64,000 nucleotides of DNA. Origin: an uncultured Pelagibacteraceae bacterium. Its GTDB lineage: Bacteria > Pseudomonadota > Alphaproteobacteria > Pelagibacterales > Pelagibacteraceae. The number at the start of each line of letters is the position of its first letter. Position 1 is the first letter of the stretch. The position numbers and the translations under genes are program-made. The stretch lies in the NCBI GenBank assembly GCA_902620465.1, contig CACNIF010000005.1:30656-94655 (forward strand), in the 5' to 3' direction. Of this stretch, positions 37,598 to 47,235 are shown in pieces. The notes under the pieces are model-generated. The model was not told the origin of the DNA and did no database searches. It saw nothing but the letters and a program-made list of their open reading frames with translations.

Positions 37598-38932
37598 ATG
37601 ACCGACAAAAAAAAGAAAAGCACAGATCCTAAAACTTATAAATTTGACACATTAAGTCTCCATGCTGGCTATCAACCTCAAAAAAATGCTGGTTCGAGAC
37701 AAGTACCAATTTATCAAACTACATCATATTTGTTTGATGATGTTGATCATGCTGCAGCACTTTTTAATTTGGAAAGAGGTGGTCATATCTATAGCAGAAT
37801 TTCTAATCCTACAGTTGCTGTCTTAGAGGAAAGGGTTGCGGCCCTAGAAGGAGGTACAGCAGCCTTAGCAACCTCATCTGGAATGAGTGCAATTTTTTTA
37901 ACAATAATGACTTTATGTGAAGCTGGAGATCATTTAGTAGTTTCGTCTCAGCTTTATGGTGGAACTGTAAATTTGTTTAGGCTTACTTTGCCAAAATTTG
38001 GTGTCAAATGTACATTTGTAAAACCAAGAGATACTGAGGGTTTTAAAAAAGCAATTCAAAAAAATACTAAAGGTATTTTCGGTGAGCTTGTTGGAAATCC
38101 TGGAAACGAAATTATGAATATGCCTGAAATAGCTAAGATTGCTCATGATGCTGGAGTTCCTTTAATTATAGATGCAACTTATCAAACACCATATCTTTGC
38201 AAACCAATTGATCATGGTGCCGATATAGTAGTTCACTCACTTACTAAATGGATGGCAGGTCATGGTTCATCAATGGCAGGTATTTTAGTTGAAGGTGGAA
38301 AATTTGACTGGATGCAAAATGATAAATTTCCAACTATGACTAAACCTTATGAAGGTTATCATGGACTTTCATTTGCAGAAGAGTTTGGGCCTACAGCTTT
38401 TACAATGAAAGCAAGAGCTGAAGGTATGAGAGATTTTGGACCATGTTTGAGTCCACAAAATGCATGGAATGTTTTACAAGGTATTGAAACTTTATCTGTT
38501 AGAATGCAAAAGCATTGTTCTAACGCAGAAAAAATGGTTGAATATTTATTAAGCCATGAGAGTGTTGCTTGGGTTTCTCATCCAAGTGTTCCTGATCATC
38601 CGGATCACGATTTAGCAAAAAAACTTTTACCACATGGTAAGGGTTCTATGATAGCATTTGGTATCAAAGGTGGTAAAGAAGCAGGAGAAGCATTTATAAA
38701 TAATGTTAAACTTGCATCACATCTCGCCAATGTTGGTGATACTAGAACCTTAGTAATTCATCCAGCATCTTCTACGCACTCTCAAATGGATGAGGCTACA
38801 TTAAAATTTGCTGGATTATCTCAAGATATGATTAGATTGTCTGTGGGGATAGAAGATTTTGATGACATTAGAAATGACTTTGAGACAGGTTTTAGAGCTG
38901 CAAGAAGACCAAGACTTGTTTCCAATCAATGA
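37598..38932 (+). CDS. metY: O-acetylhomoserine sulfhydrylase-type PLP enzyme
   Basis: A 444-aa Cys/Met-metabolism PLP enzyme. YSRISNPTVAVLEERVAALEGG and SSGMSAIF at the N-terminus, IDATYQTPYLCKPIDHGADIVVHSLTKWMAGHG with the PLP lysine, and HPASSTHSQMDEATLKFAGLSQDMIRLSVGIEDF near the end fit the MetY group, which forms homocysteine from O-acetylhomoserine and sulfide. A good AAGG Shine-Dalgarno lies before the ATG. No SAM-II or SAM-V riboswitch core is visible in the short leader. Its end overlaps the next gene by 4 bases. Confidence 0.93.
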   Translation: MTDKKKKSTDPKTYKFDTLSLHAGYQPQKNAGSRQVPIYQTTSYLFDDVDHAAALFNLERGGHIYSRISNPTVAVLEERVAALEGGTAALATSSGMSAIFLTIMTLCEAGDHLVVSSQLYGGTVNLFRLTLPKFGVKCTFVKPRDTEGFKKAIQKNTKGIFGELVGNPGNEIMNMPEIAKIAHDAGVPLIIDATYQTPYLCKPIDHGADIVVHSLTKWMAGHGSSMAGILVEGGKFDWMQNDKFPTMTKPYEGYHGLSFAEEFGPTAFTMKARAEGMRDFGPCLSPQNAWNVLQGIETLSVRMQKHCSNAEKMVEYLLSHESVAWVSHPSVPDHPDHDLAKKLLPHGKGSMIAFGIKGGKEAGEAFINNVKLASHLANVGDTRTLVIHPASSTHSQMDEATLKFAGLSQDMIRLSVGIEDFDDIRNDFETGFRAARRPRLVSNQ

Positions 38933-39747
38933 AATTTCAAGTTAATGGTGTAGAAGTTTTTGCTTCTACAGGTGGACGACCTTTCGACAAAAAAAAACCA
39001 CTGATTATTTTTGTTCATGGTAGTGGATTAACACATATGACTTGGGTACTCCAAACTAGGTATTTTGCTTTTCATGGTTATAGTGTTTTAGCTTTAGATA
39101 TGCCTGGACATGGTCTTTCAGGAGGTGAAAGTTTGAAAACAATAGAGGATATGGCTGATTGGATTAGTGATGTTATAGATGCAGTAGGTTATAAAGAGGC
39201 ATCTCTAGTTGGTCATTCTCAAGGATGCTTGGTTATTTTAGAATGTGCATTTAGGTTTCCCAAAAAAATAAAAACACTAAGTTTAATGGGTGGTGCTGGC
39301 GCCATTCCTATGAACCCAGAATTATTGTCTCTAGCAGAAAAAGATGATCCAAAAGCTGTTGATTTAATGATGGACTGGGCACACGGTCCAGCTGGACACT
39401 TTGGTGGACACCCAGTTCCAGGTTTATATCACATCAATACAGGTGGAATGCTAGCTAAATCCAGAACAATTAAAAATACATTAGGAATAGATTTTAGAGC
39501 TTGTGATAATTACAAGAATGGTTTTAAGGCTGCTAAAGAAATAAAGATCCCTACTTTATCTATTCTGGCAAATGGAGACAAGATGTGTCCTGTAAAGGAA
39601 GGAAAGAAATTAGCAGATTTGATAGATGGAAGTAAAATTGAAATAATTGACAATTGCGGACACATGATGCTCTTAGAAGAAGCTGATAAAGTCTTGAATG
39701 TACTGAAAAAATTTATTCTTACTTATTTTCCTATAAAAAAGAATTAA
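38929..39747 (+). CDS. Alpha/beta hydrolase
   Basis: A 272-aa alpha/beta-hydrolase fold protein with oxyanion region VHGSGLTHMTWVLQ, nucleophile elbow GHSQGCLV and late catalytic His in DNCGHMMLLEEAD, and Asp in LANGDKMCP. Substrate unknown. The ATGA overlap with metY means the two are translated together, so a substrate linked to homoserine esters or sulfur compounds is a reasonable guess from context only. The 3' end overlaps convergent ctaA by 17 bases. Confidence 0.88.
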   Translation: MKFQVNGVEVFASTGGRPFDKKKPLIIFVHGSGLTHMTWVLQTRYFAFHGYSVLALDMPGHGLSGGESLKTIEDMADWISDVIDAVGYKEASLVGHSQGCLVILECAFRFPKKIKTLSLMGGAGAIPMNPELLSLAEKDDPKAVDLMMDWAHGPAGHFGGHPVPGLYHINTGGMLAKSRTIKNTLGIDFRACDNYKNGFKAAKEIKIPTLSILANGDKMCPVKEGKKLADLIDGSKIEIIDNCGHMMLLEEADKVLNVLKKFILTYFPIKKN

Positions 39748-40756
39748 TTCTTCTATTGAGATATAAAAAATAGACTGATGCACTAACAAGAAAAACTGAA
39801 CTCAATTGATGCATTGATGCTAAAACTATTTGAGCTCCATTTATTAAAGTGAATATTCCAAGAATGACTTGAGTAAGTAAGAAAAAACCAACCAAATTAA
39901 TTGCATAAAAACAATTTTTTACTCGATTTTTATAAATTTTAAATAAAATCCAAAAATAATAAAAAATTATTACATAAGCTAAATTTCTATGAAGAAATTG
40001 AACTAATGATGCATCACTAAATGCAGCTAAATTAAATAAATTTTCCAATTTATTATCATCCGGAAAGTAAGTATTTCCCATCATAGGCCATGAATTATAG
40101 ATTAAACCAGCGTCCATACCTGAAACAAAAGCACCAATAATTATTTGCAAAAAAACCAGAAATAAAAAGACTACAGGAAAAAAAATATTTAATTGTGATT
40201 GCTCTTTTATATCAAGATTCAATTTAAAATAATTCCATAAAATCAAAGACAAAATTAAAAATGCTATTGCTAAATGAATTGATAGTCGAAAATGACTTAC
40301 ATCTAATCTATCAACTAACCCACTTGAAACCATATACCAGCCAATAAAACCTTGAAAACATATAAGGAAAAAAATTGAATAAAGATTTAATAATTTTGTT
40401 AACTTAATCTTAAAAGAAAAATATATTAGGGGAATTAAAAATCCTAAACCAATTAGTCTTCCAAGAAAACGATGTGCCCACTCCCACCAAAAAATTACTT
40501 TAAATTCACTCATGGTCATAGAATAATTTTGCATTTTATATTCTGGTATTTTTTTATACTCCTCAAAATAATCTAACCATTTGACATCACTTAGAGGAGG
40601 TAATGTTCCAGAAAATAATTCCCACTTTGTTATTGAGAGACCAGAATCAGTTAGTCTTGTTAGACCGCCCACAACAATCATAAAAGCTACCAAAAAAAAC
40701 ATGAACAATAGCCATGCTGATATGTATTTTTTTATTAAATAATTCTCTATATACAT
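39731..40756 (-). CDS. ctaA: Heme A synthase
   Basis: A 341-aa CtaA of the alphaproteobacterial/mitochondrial Cox15 type: eight hydrophobic segments, VGGLTRLTDSGLSITKWELFSGTLPPLS near the N-terminus, WWEWAHRFLGRLIG and VQFLHRNLAY and ASMHQLSSV with the heme-ligand histidines. It converts heme O to heme A for the aa3-type cytochrome oxidase. It is divergent from the chorismate mutase gene. Confidence 0.96.
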   Translation of the reverse strand: MYIENYLIKKYISAWLLFMFFLVAFMIVVGGLTRLTDSGLSITKWELFSGTLPPLSDVKWLDYFEEYKKIPEYKMQNYSMTMSEFKVIFWWEWAHRFLGRLIGLGFLIPLIYFSFKIKLTKLLNLYSIFFLICFQGFIGWYMVSSGLVDRLDVSHFRLSIHLAIAFLILSLILWNYFKLNLDIKEQSQLNIFFPVVFLFLVFLQIIIGAFVSGMDAGLIYNSWPMMGNTYFPDDNKLENLFNLAAFSDASLVQFLHRNLAYVIIFYYFWILFKIYKNRVKNCFYAINLVGFFLLTQVILGIFTLINGAQIVLASMHQLSSVFLVSASVYFLYLNRRINSFL

Positions 40757-40799
40757 ATAATGATAAATATAATAATTATTAACAAATCCAATTTAATAA

Positions 40800-41090
40800 A
40801 TGTCGCCTTTAAAAATAAAAAAATTGAGTAAAATTAGATCTGAATTAGATAAGCTTGATAATTTACTGATAAAGCTAATTAAAAAGAGAACATTTTTAGT
40901 TAAAAAAGTGCTTTTACTTAAAGAAAGAAAAAGTCAAATAGTTGATAAAAAAAGAATTAAAGAAATTTTGTTAAATATAAAAAAAAAATCTCAAAAAAAT
41001 AATATTGATCCAAAGATTACAAATAAAATCTGGAAAAATATGATTTATGCATATATCGACTACGAAAAGAGAAACTTCAAAAAAAAATAA
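40800..41090 (+). CDS. aroQ: Chorismate mutase, AroQ type
   Basis: A 96-aa all-helical protein with the AroQ pattern: IRSELDKLDNLLIKLIKKRTFLVKKVLLLK (catalytic Arg/Lys on helix 1), then a second and third helix ending in IWKNMIYAYIDYEKRN. It would convert chorismate to prephenate for Phe/Tyr synthesis. The protein is highly basic and diverged, so activity should be considered likely rather than certain. It meets rpmG end-to-end. Confidence 0.82.
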   Translation: MSPLKIKKLSKIRSELDKLDNLLIKLIKKRTFLVKKVLLLKERKSQIVDKKRIKEILLNIKKKSQKNNIDPKITNKIWKNMIYAYIDYEKRNFKKK

Positions 41091-41282
41091 TTACTTACTG
41101 TGTGGTGGAAGTTTTTTTTCCACAAAAATTTCATGCTTTCTAGTAACGGGGTTATACTTTTTTGCTTTAAGTTTTACTTTAGCTTTTTCTCCACCTGTAG
41201 GTTTTTTAACGTAATAAAAAAAAGAGCTATCTGGTTTAGATTCAGGAACAAGCCTTACTTTAACATGAGTTTTTTTAGCCAT
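41091..41282 (-). CDS. rpmG: 50S ribosomal protein L33
   Basis: 63 aa; VKVRLVPESKPDSSFFYYVKKPTGGEKAKVKLKAKKYNPVTRKHEIFVEKK matches L33, of the cysteine-free type, slightly extended at the C-terminus. It starts 1 base from the MerR regulator end. Confidence 0.93.
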   Translation of the reverse strand: MAKKTHVKVRLVPESKPDSSFFYYVKKPTGGEKAKVKLKAKKYNPVTRKHEIFVEKKLPPHSK

Positions 41283-41283
41283 A

Positions 41284-41655
41284 TTATTTATTATCTTTTA
41301 AATTTTTAATTATATCAGAAATCTTAACTAACTTATTTCTTATATCGTAAGCTTTTATAGATTTATTTAAATTTTCGTCAAGTTTTAAAGTATCATCATT
41401 ATCTAAGATCTTTTTAACTCCTTTTATTGTCATTCCTTGATCTTTTAAAAGAAAATGAACTTTTTTTATTAAATCTATATTTTTTTTATCATAATAACGT
41501 CTATTACCATTTAAGATTTTAGGTTTAATTTGTTTAAATTCTTTTTCCCAGTATCTTATTGTATGTGTTGCTGAAGTATCACCTCTTTTAGATTTTAAAC
41601 CAACAATTTCAACTACCTCACCTATAGTTTTATAAGCACTTTCTAATTTACTCAT
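41284..41655 (-). CDS. MerR family transcriptional regulator
   Basis: A 123-aa protein with a MerR winged-helix domain: KTIGEVVEIVGLKSKRGDTSATHTIRYWEKEFKQIKPKI followed by NGNRRYYDKKNIDLIKKVHFLLKDQGMTIKGVKKIL. No C-terminal metal/drug sensor is present. The position directly after ihfA is conserved in alphaproteobacteria; the effector and targets are unknown. It overlaps ihfA by 8 bases. Confidence 0.92.
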   Translation of the reverse strand: MSKLESAYKTIGEVVEIVGLKSKRGDTSATHTIRYWEKEFKQIKPKILNGNRRYYDKKNIDLIKKVHFLLKDQGMTIKGVKKILDNDDTLKLDENLNKSIKAYDIRNKLVKISDIIKNLKDNK

Positions 41656-41944
41656 TTTTAAAATTTATAAATTCCTTAAATTCTTTAGAGGGTTTAAATA
41701 AGACTACATTTCTTTCAGAAATGATCTTATCTTCCTTTGTCTTAGGATTTCTTCCAATTCTAGATTTTTTTGATCTAATAAAAAAAGTACCAAATTTTGA
41801 TAGTTTTAATTTTTTTTCCTTTTTAAGATTTTGTGTTATAAGGGAAAAAAACTCATCTACCAAATGTTCTGATATTTGTTTTGAAAAACCTACTTGCATG
41901 TAAATAATATTAACTAAATCTTTTTTAGTTAAGTTTGTTCTCAT
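41648..41944 (-). CDS. ihfA: Integration host factor alpha subunit
   Basis: 98 aa HU/IHF-fold DNA-bending protein. The fingerprint GRNPKTKEDKIISERNVVLFKPSKEFKE is the DNA-inserting arm with the Pro wedge. The sequence and its place between plsX and merR favour IhfA rather than HU. Confidence 0.94.
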   Translation of the reverse strand: MRTNLTKKDLVNIIYMQVGFSKQISEHLVDEFFSLITQNLKKEKKLKLSKFGTFFIRSKKSRIGRNPKTKEDKIISERNVVLFKPSKEFKEFINFKNE

Positions 41945-42949
41945 TTATTTGATATTATCCTTTATTTTTTCTATCAAATTTCCTTTAATTATTCTATTAC
42001 AAACATCTAAAGAGTTAGAGAACCCAATATAATCTATTCCTCCATGACTTTTAACAACTGGTGTATCCAAACCTACAAATATCGCTCCATTATATAATCT
42101 AGGATCTAATCTTTTTTTAAATTTTTTTAAATTTGATATATTAAGTAAAGAAGATATTTTTCCAAGAAACGATCCACTTAAAGCTTTCTTTAACTCATCT
42201 GTAATAAAATTAGCAGTGCCCTCAGCTGTTTTTAAAGCAACATTTCCAGTAAATCCGTCCGAAACAATTACATTTACTTTACCATTCATTAGTTCATTAC
42301 CCTCTATGTACCCCTCAAAATCAAAGTTTTGATTTTTTCTATCATTTAATAATTGATAAGTTTCTTTTATTATTTCATTACCTTTTAATTCCTCAGAACC
42401 TATATTCAACAAAGCTACTTTTGAAATATCATTAGGATATAAAGATTTGTATAATGAGGCTCCCATAATAGCAAAATCACTTAAATTTTTTGAACTACAC
42501 TCAATATTTGCACCAAGATCTAAAACAACACTCATACCATTTTTGTTCGGCCATAAAGCTGACAAGGCGGGTCTATCAATATTTTGAAGCATTTTTAAAT
42601 TCAATTTTGCAATTACTAACAAAGCTCCAGTATTGCCAGCAGAGATCACAATGTCAGTTTCTTTGTTCTTAACGCTTTCAATTGAAAGCCACATACTTGT
42701 TTTTTTTCCTCTCTTGGCAGCCTCTAATGGGCTATCTGTACTTTTCACAACATCATTAGTGTGTATTATTTCATAAAAATTCTCATTAATCTTATTATCT
42801 ATATGCTTTGAAATTTCGTCCTTGTTTCCAAAAATTTTAAAAAAATTTTCTTTGTTTTTTTTGTGATTATAAATAATTCCGTCAATTACTTTCCTTGGTG
42901 AATTATCTCCTCCCATTGCATCTACTGCAATTTTTATCAAATTTTTCAT
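41945..42949 (-). CDS. plsX: Phosphate acyltransferase PlsX
   Basis: A 334-aa enzyme converting acyl-ACP to acyl-phosphate, the first step of phospholipid synthesis with PlsY. IAVDAMGGDNSPRKVIDGI, SAGNTGALL, LDLGANIECSS and VSDGFTGNVALKTAEGTA are the conserved blocks. It stands in the common rpmF-plsX-ihfA order; fabH is missing between plsX and ihfA, where it lies in many relatives. Confidence 0.97.
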   Translation of the reverse strand: MKNLIKIAVDAMGGDNSPRKVIDGIIYNHKKNKENFFKIFGNKDEISKHIDNKINENFYEIIHTNDVVKSTDSPLEAAKRGKKTSMWLSIESVKNKETDIVISAGNTGALLVIAKLNLKMLQNIDRPALSALWPNKNGMSVVLDLGANIECSSKNLSDFAIMGASLYKSLYPNDISKVALLNIGSEELKGNEIIKETYQLLNDRKNQNFDFEGYIEGNELMNGKVNVIVSDGFTGNVALKTAEGTANFITDELKKALSGSFLGKISSLLNISNLKKFKKRLDPRLYNGAIFVGLDTPVVKSHGGIDYIGFSNSLDVCNRIIKGNLIEKIKDNIK

Positions 42950-42965
42950 TTTAAAATCTTAAAAA

Positions 42966-43148
42966 TTATTCTTTAGGGTCTAAAACTTGTCTTCCTTTAT
43001 ACATTCCCGTTTTTAAATCTAAATGATGTGATAATCTGTACTCACCAGTTTTCTTATCCTCAACAACATTTTTTGATGAAAATTTCATATTCTGAGATCT
43101 TCTCATACCAGTCCTAGATGGTGTTTGTTTTCGTTTAGGGACAGCCAT
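42966..43148 (-). CDS. rpmF: 50S ribosomal protein L32
   Basis: 60 aa beginning [20 protein letters not shown], the universal L32 N-terminus, and containing [20 protein letters not shown]. No zinc cysteines, as usual in alphaproteobacteria. It lies 2 bases from the upstream chaperone gene. Confidence 0.97.
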   Translation of the reverse strand: MAVPKRKQTPSRTGMRRSQNMKFSSKNVVEDKKTGEYRLSHHLDLKTGMYKGRQVLDPKE

Positions 43149-43150
43149 AA

Positions 43151-43618
43151 TTAGGAGTTAATTACACCTTTTATTAAATAATTCAAATTTTTTTTTGATA
43201 ATTTATCTCTAAAATCCTCAAAATAATCAACAAATTCATCTATATTTTTAAAATCCTCTAAAAATATTGATAATTTTCCAATTTTTTTTTCTCTATTGAA
43301 ACCATCCCAAAAATGAATTTCGCTCACCATTGAGTGAAATAAATTAATGTAAACCTTCATTTTCTTATTAATTGACTGATCTCCGTAACCGATTTCCCTT
43401 ATACTAAGTTCTAGTTGGCGAAAATTAAAATCATAAATTTTTTGTAAAACTTCTTTATTTTCCTCGTTTTTAAAATTTTTTAAAAAAAAGGCAAAATGTA
43501 ATAAAAAAAGGGTTAATCTATCAGAAAAATTATCATTTCTATCTAATGATCTGTATAATTTCTCATTTCTAGTGTAATTAATTAAATAATTATAAATATT
43601 AATAAAATTTTTATCCAT
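43151..43618 (-). CDS. Ubiquinol-cytochrome c chaperone family protein (CBP3-like)
   Basis: About 155 aa from the ATG at 43618. [43 protein letters not shown] aligns with the CBP3/Ubiq_cyt_C_chap domain that assists cytochrome bc1 assembly, and [26 protein letters not shown] matches its second half. The ORF-track start is a TTG 69 bases further upstream inside the opposite gene; the ATG fits the family better. That ATG overlaps the divergent bamE ATG (CATG). Confidence 0.82.
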   Translation of the reverse strand: MDKNFINIYNYLINYTRNEKLYRSLDRNDNFSDRLTLFLLHFAFFLKNFKNEENKEVLQKIYDFNFRQLELSIREIGYGDQSINKKMKVYINLFHSMVSEIHFWDGFNREKKIGKLSIFLEDFKNIDEFVDYFEDFRDKLSKKNLNYLIKGVINS

Positions 43619-44102
43619 GAAAAATATATTATATCTATTTATTATATCTTTAATAGTCACTAATTGTTCTTTTAAAAAAGTTGTCAAACATCATGGTGTT
43701 TCATTTCTTGAAAAAAAACAAAAAGGTTTAGTTATAAACGAATCAAACAAAAATGAAATCGTAGATCTATTAGGAAATCCCTCAACAAGAAGTAAATTTA
43801 ATAATGATGTATGGATATACATTGAAAGGAAACAAACTCAATCTCGATTAAAAAATTTGGGAAAAATGAAAGTTTATAAAAACGATGTATTGGTACTTGA
43901 GATAGATAACTATGGGATCTTAAGGAAAAAAGATTTTTATGATTTAAAAGATATGAAAAAAATAAATATTGTAAAAGAAACTACTCAGGGAAACATAACT
44001 AAAAATTCCTTCATATACGACTTTATGTCCAGCATGAGACAAAAAATTAATGACCCACTTGGTATTAGGGCAAAAAAACGAAAAGAAATTAGCCAGCGAT
44101 AA
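43617..44102 (+). CDS. bamE: BamE/SmpA-like outer membrane assembly lipoprotein
   Basis: A 161-aa lipoprotein: leader ending in lipobox VTNC (Cys17), then a BamE/SmpA_OmlA domain with [33 protein letters not shown] and [18 protein letters not shown]. It is a component of the BAM complex that inserts outer-membrane proteins. The start codon overlaps the divergent bc1-chaperone start by 2 bases; the end overlaps hppA by 14 bases. Confidence 0.9.
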   Translation: MKNILYLFIISLIVTNCSFKKVVKHHGVSFLEKKQKGLVINESNKNEIVDLLGNPSTRSKFNNDVWIYIERKQTQSRLKNLGKMKVYKNDVLVLEIDNYGILRKKDFYDLKDMKKINIVKETTQGNITKNSFIYDFMSSMRQKINDPLGIRAKKRKEISQR

Positions 44103-46194
44103 CAGCTAACAATAGTAAAGCAACAATATTTGTTATCTTTATCATTGGGTTTACTGCAGGACCAGCTGTATCTTTATAAGGATCTCCAACTGTATCTCCA
44201 GTTACAGCAGCTTTATGGGCCTCTGAGCCTTTTCCACCATGATTACCATCTTCAATATATTTCTTGGCGTTGTCCCATGCGCCACCACCAGCAGTCATGG
44301 AAACTGCCACAAATAATCCAGTAATTATTACACCTAATAACATTGCTCCAACAGAAGCTAATGCCGCAACTTGACCTCCAATCGCAAATATAACAAAGTA
44401 TAAAATAATCGGCGATAGTACCGGTAGTAAAGATGGAATAATCATCTCTTTAATAGCTGCTACTGTTAACAAGTCAACCAACTTAGCATAATCAGGTTTT
44501 TGTTTTCTTTTCATAATTCCTGGGTACTTTTTGAATTGTCTTCTAACTTCTATTACTACAGCACCGCCTGCTCTACCCACAGCCTGCATACCCATTGATC
44601 CAAATAGGTAAGGAAGCATTCCACCTATTAATAAACCTACTACGACATAAGGATTAGATAGATCAAACGTCACCACGATACCCTCTAATTTTGATCCAGC
44701 TTCTTTTGAAAAATGTTTAATATCTTCAGTATAAGCTGCAAATAAAACTAAAGCGCCTAATCCTGCAGAACCTATAGCGTAACCTTTAGTGACAGCTTTA
44801 GTTGTATTTCCCACAGCATCTAAAGCATCAGTTGTTTTTCTAACATTATTTGGTAATTTTGACATTTCTGCAATACCACCAGCATTATCAGTAACTGGTC
44901 CATAAGCATCTAAAGCTACAACCATGCCCGCTAAAGCCAACATAGTTGTTACTGCTATAGCAATTCCATACAGTCCAGCGATATGATTAGTAAGTAAAAT
45001 ACCTGAAACTATAATTAGTGCTGGTATAGCAGTTGCCTCTAATGAAATGGCTAAGCCTTGTATTACATTAGTACCATGACCTGTTGTTGATGAATTCGCA
45101 ACACTTCTTACAGGTCTATAATTAGTTCCTGTGTAATATTCAGTTACCCAAATTAATAAGCCTGTAATTATTAATCCAATTACCCCACAATAATACAAAC
45201 TCATGCCTGTGAAGGACTTGTTATTAAGATCATATGAATTTTCTAAACCCAAAACAAAGTCAGTAACTGGATATAAAAATATTAATGAAGTTAATGCAGA
45301 AACAACGAATCCTTTGTATAAAGCTCCCATAACATTTTTATTACCACCAAGTTTCACAAAAAAAGTTCCTATTATTGATGTAAGAATACATGCACCACCG
45401 ATAGTTAAAGGGTAAATCATCATAGATAAATCACCTGGAAAAAATATTGAGGATAAAACCATTGTTGCAACAATTGTTACAGCATAGGTTTCAAATAAAT
45501 CAGCAGCCATACCTGCACAATCACCAACATTATCACCAACGTTGTCAGCTATGACAGCTGGATTCCTTGGATCATCTTCTGGTATTCCGGCCTCTACTTT
45601 ACCGACTAGATCTGCACCAACATCTGCACCTTTTGTAAAAATCCCTCCACCTAGTCTAGCAAAAATAGATATTAATGATGCACCAAAACCAAGCGCAACA
45701 AGAGCATTTACAATTTCTCTCTCCTCAACATTAAATTTTATTAATAGATAATAATAAACTGCAATAGATAATAAAGCTAAACCAGCAACAAGCATACCTG
45801 TTACAGCACCTGACTTAAAAGCTACAGAAAGACCACTAGCTAGACCTTTTCTTGATGCTTCAGCGGTTCTAACATTTGCTTGAACTGAAACTAACATTCC
45901 TACGTATCCGGCTATACCAGATAATGTTGCGCCAATTAGATAACCCAATCCAACAAGTGTACTAAAAGCAAAACTTACAACAACTAATACCACCGCACCA
46001 ACGATCGCAATCGTCTTATATTGTCTTGCAAGATAAGCCTTTGCGCCAATCTGAATAGCAGATGCAATGTCCTGCATTTTTGAATTTCCCGTACTAGAAT
46101 TTAAAATATTTTTTCCTGTTAGATATCCATAAACAATTGATAATAATCCTGCGCCGATTGTGTACAAAAGAATAGCCTCTATAGTAGAATTCAT
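44089..46194 (-). CDS. hppA: Membrane H+-translocating pyrophosphatase
   Basis: A 701-aa protein with about sixteen hydrophobic segments. The substrate loops [42 protein letters not shown] and [16 protein letters not shown] bind Mg-pyrophosphate. [17 protein letters not shown] has Lys and Thr where potassium-dependent enzymes have Ala and Gly, predicting the K+-independent, H+-pumping type. It pumps protons using pyrophosphate from biosynthesis, an energy-saving feature expected in oligotrophs. Confidence 0.97.
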   Translation of the reverse strand: MNSTIEAILLYTIGAGLLSIVYGYLTGKNILNSSTGNSKMQDIASAIQIGAKAYLARQYKTIAIVGAVVLVVVSFAFSTLVGLGYLIGATLSGIAGYVGMLVSVQANVRTAEASRKGLASGLSVAFKSGAVTGMLVAGLALLSIAVYYYLLIKFNVEEREIVNALVALGFGASLISIFARLGGGIFTKGADVGADLVGKVEAGIPEDDPRNPAVIADNVGDNVGDCAGMAADLFETYAVTIVATMVLSSIFFPGDLSMMIYPLTIGGACILTSIIGTFFVKLGGNKNVMGALYKGFVVSALTSLIFLYPVTDFVLGLENSYDLNNKSFTGMSLYYCGVIGLIITGLLIWVTEYYTGTNYRPVRSVANSSTTGHGTNVIQGLAISLEATAIPALIIVSGILLTNHIAGLYGIAIAVTTMLALAGMVVALDAYGPVTDNAGGIAEMSKLPNNVRKTTDALDAVGNTTKAVTKGYAIGSAGLGALVLFAAYTEDIKHFSKEAGSKLEGIVVTFDLSNPYVVVGLLIGGMLPYLFGSMGMQAVGRAGGAVVIEVRRQFKKYPGIMKRKQKPDYAKLVDLLTVAAIKEMIIPSLLPVLSPIILYFVIFAIGGQVAALASVGAMLLGVIITGLFVAVSMTAGGGAWDNAKKYIEDGNHGGKGSEAHKAAVTGDTVGDPYKDTAGPAVNPMIKITNIVALLLLAVIAG

Positions 46195-46219
46195 ATAAAC
46201 CTTAATTAAGTTATTACTC

Positions 46220-46273
46220 GTTAGTTATAAAAAGCGGACAATACAAAAAAAGCTATAAAAGGCAATAACTAAC
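46220..46273. repeat. 9-bp inverted repeat in the thiL-hppA gap
   Basis: GTTAGTTAT (46220-46228) and ATAACTAAC (46265-46273) are perfect complements 36 bases apart, filling most of the short intergenic space upstream of hppA. There is no T-run on the minus strand after it, so it looks more like a leader stem of hppA than a terminator. Confidence 0.4.
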
Positions 46274-46275
46274 TT

Positions 46276-47235
46276 TTAAAATTTGTGTAAATACCCTTTG
46301 TTTTTTAAGGTTATTTTATTCCCTTTTTCATCAATAATTTGCGATTTTTGCTTACTTGAACAAATTTTTCCAATTTTCGAAATTTTTATCCCTAAAGATT
46401 TAAATGTTCTTTCAATGATTCTGGCTTTTTTCTTAGATGCAGTAAATAATATTTGATAATCATCACCTTTAGATATTAAGTCAATTTTTTTTAACTTTTT
46501 TTGTAACGTCAAATTTTTTAGTTTTTTGGATATTGGTATATCATTTAGGCTTATTTGGTAAGAAAGTTTCTGTCTATTAATTAATTTGTCTAAATCAGCA
46601 AATAAACCATCAGAAATATCTATGGATGTATTTGCAAAATTAAGTAATTTTTTTGCCAAATCAATATGTAGTTCTGGAAGATAATATTTCGTAATAAAAT
46701 ATTCACTTAAATGTTTGTTTAATGAAATATCTTTTTTTAAAACTTTTAAGCCCACATAACTATCTCCTAAATTGCCTGATACATAAATATCATCGTTTAT
46801 TTTTGCATTATTTCTAAATATTATGTTCTTAGAAAAACCAACAGATACAATTGTAAAGCTTAATTTATTAGAAAAAACTGTATCCCCACCAGATAAATAA
46901 ATTCCAAATTTTTTTTGTTCCTGTTTAAGTGAAAGAGAAATTTTGTTTAAATTAAATTTTGTAAATGTTTTTTTATTTCCAGAACCTGAAATAAAATAAT
47001 ATTTTGGCTTAACACCTTTACATATTAAATCAGAGATAGAGGATCTAAGAATCTTTTTTAATACTAGATTAGGTTTTTTGAAATCAAAAAAATGAGATTT
47101 ATTTATATAAGTATCAACAGAGACAACTAATTTTTTTGATCTGTCAAAAAAAACGTCATCATTCAAATTTAGTGAATTTTTATTATAAGAAGATAATTTA
47201 GAAAAATATTTTTTGATCAGATCAAATTCATGCAT
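46276..47235 (-). CDS. thiL: Thiamine-monophosphate kinase
   Basis: A 319-aa ATP-dependent kinase producing thiamine diphosphate. N-terminal FDLIKKYFSKL, the metal-binding NLNDDVFF and VVSVDTYINKSHF, and the ADIDISDGL-equivalent TSIDISDGLFADL are present, as is SKGDDYQILFT. The usual GDDAA is NDDVF here, a diverged version. It overlaps nusB by 8 bases, the common nusB-thiL pairing. Confidence 0.92.
   Translation of the reverse strand: MHEFDLIKKYFSKLSSYNKNSLNLNDDVFFDRSKKLVVSVDTYINKSHFFDFKKPNLVLKKILRSSISDLICKGVKPKYYFISGSGNKKTFTKFNLNKISLSLKQEQKKFGIYLSGGDTVFSNKLSFTIVSVGFSKNIIFRNNAKINDDIYVSGNLGDSYVGLKVLKKDISLNKHLSEYFITKYYLPELHIDLAKKLLNFANTSIDISDGLFADLDKLINRQKLSYQISLNDIPISKKLKNLTLQKKLKKIDLISKGDDYQILFTASKKKARIIERTFKSLGIKISKIGKICSSKQKSQIIDEKGNKITLKNKGYLHKF

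Noticed and set aside
43619-43687. N-terminal extension of the bc1 chaperone from TTG at 43687
   Set aside because: Runs through the start of bamE on the other strand and is not part of the domain; ATG at 43618 fits better.
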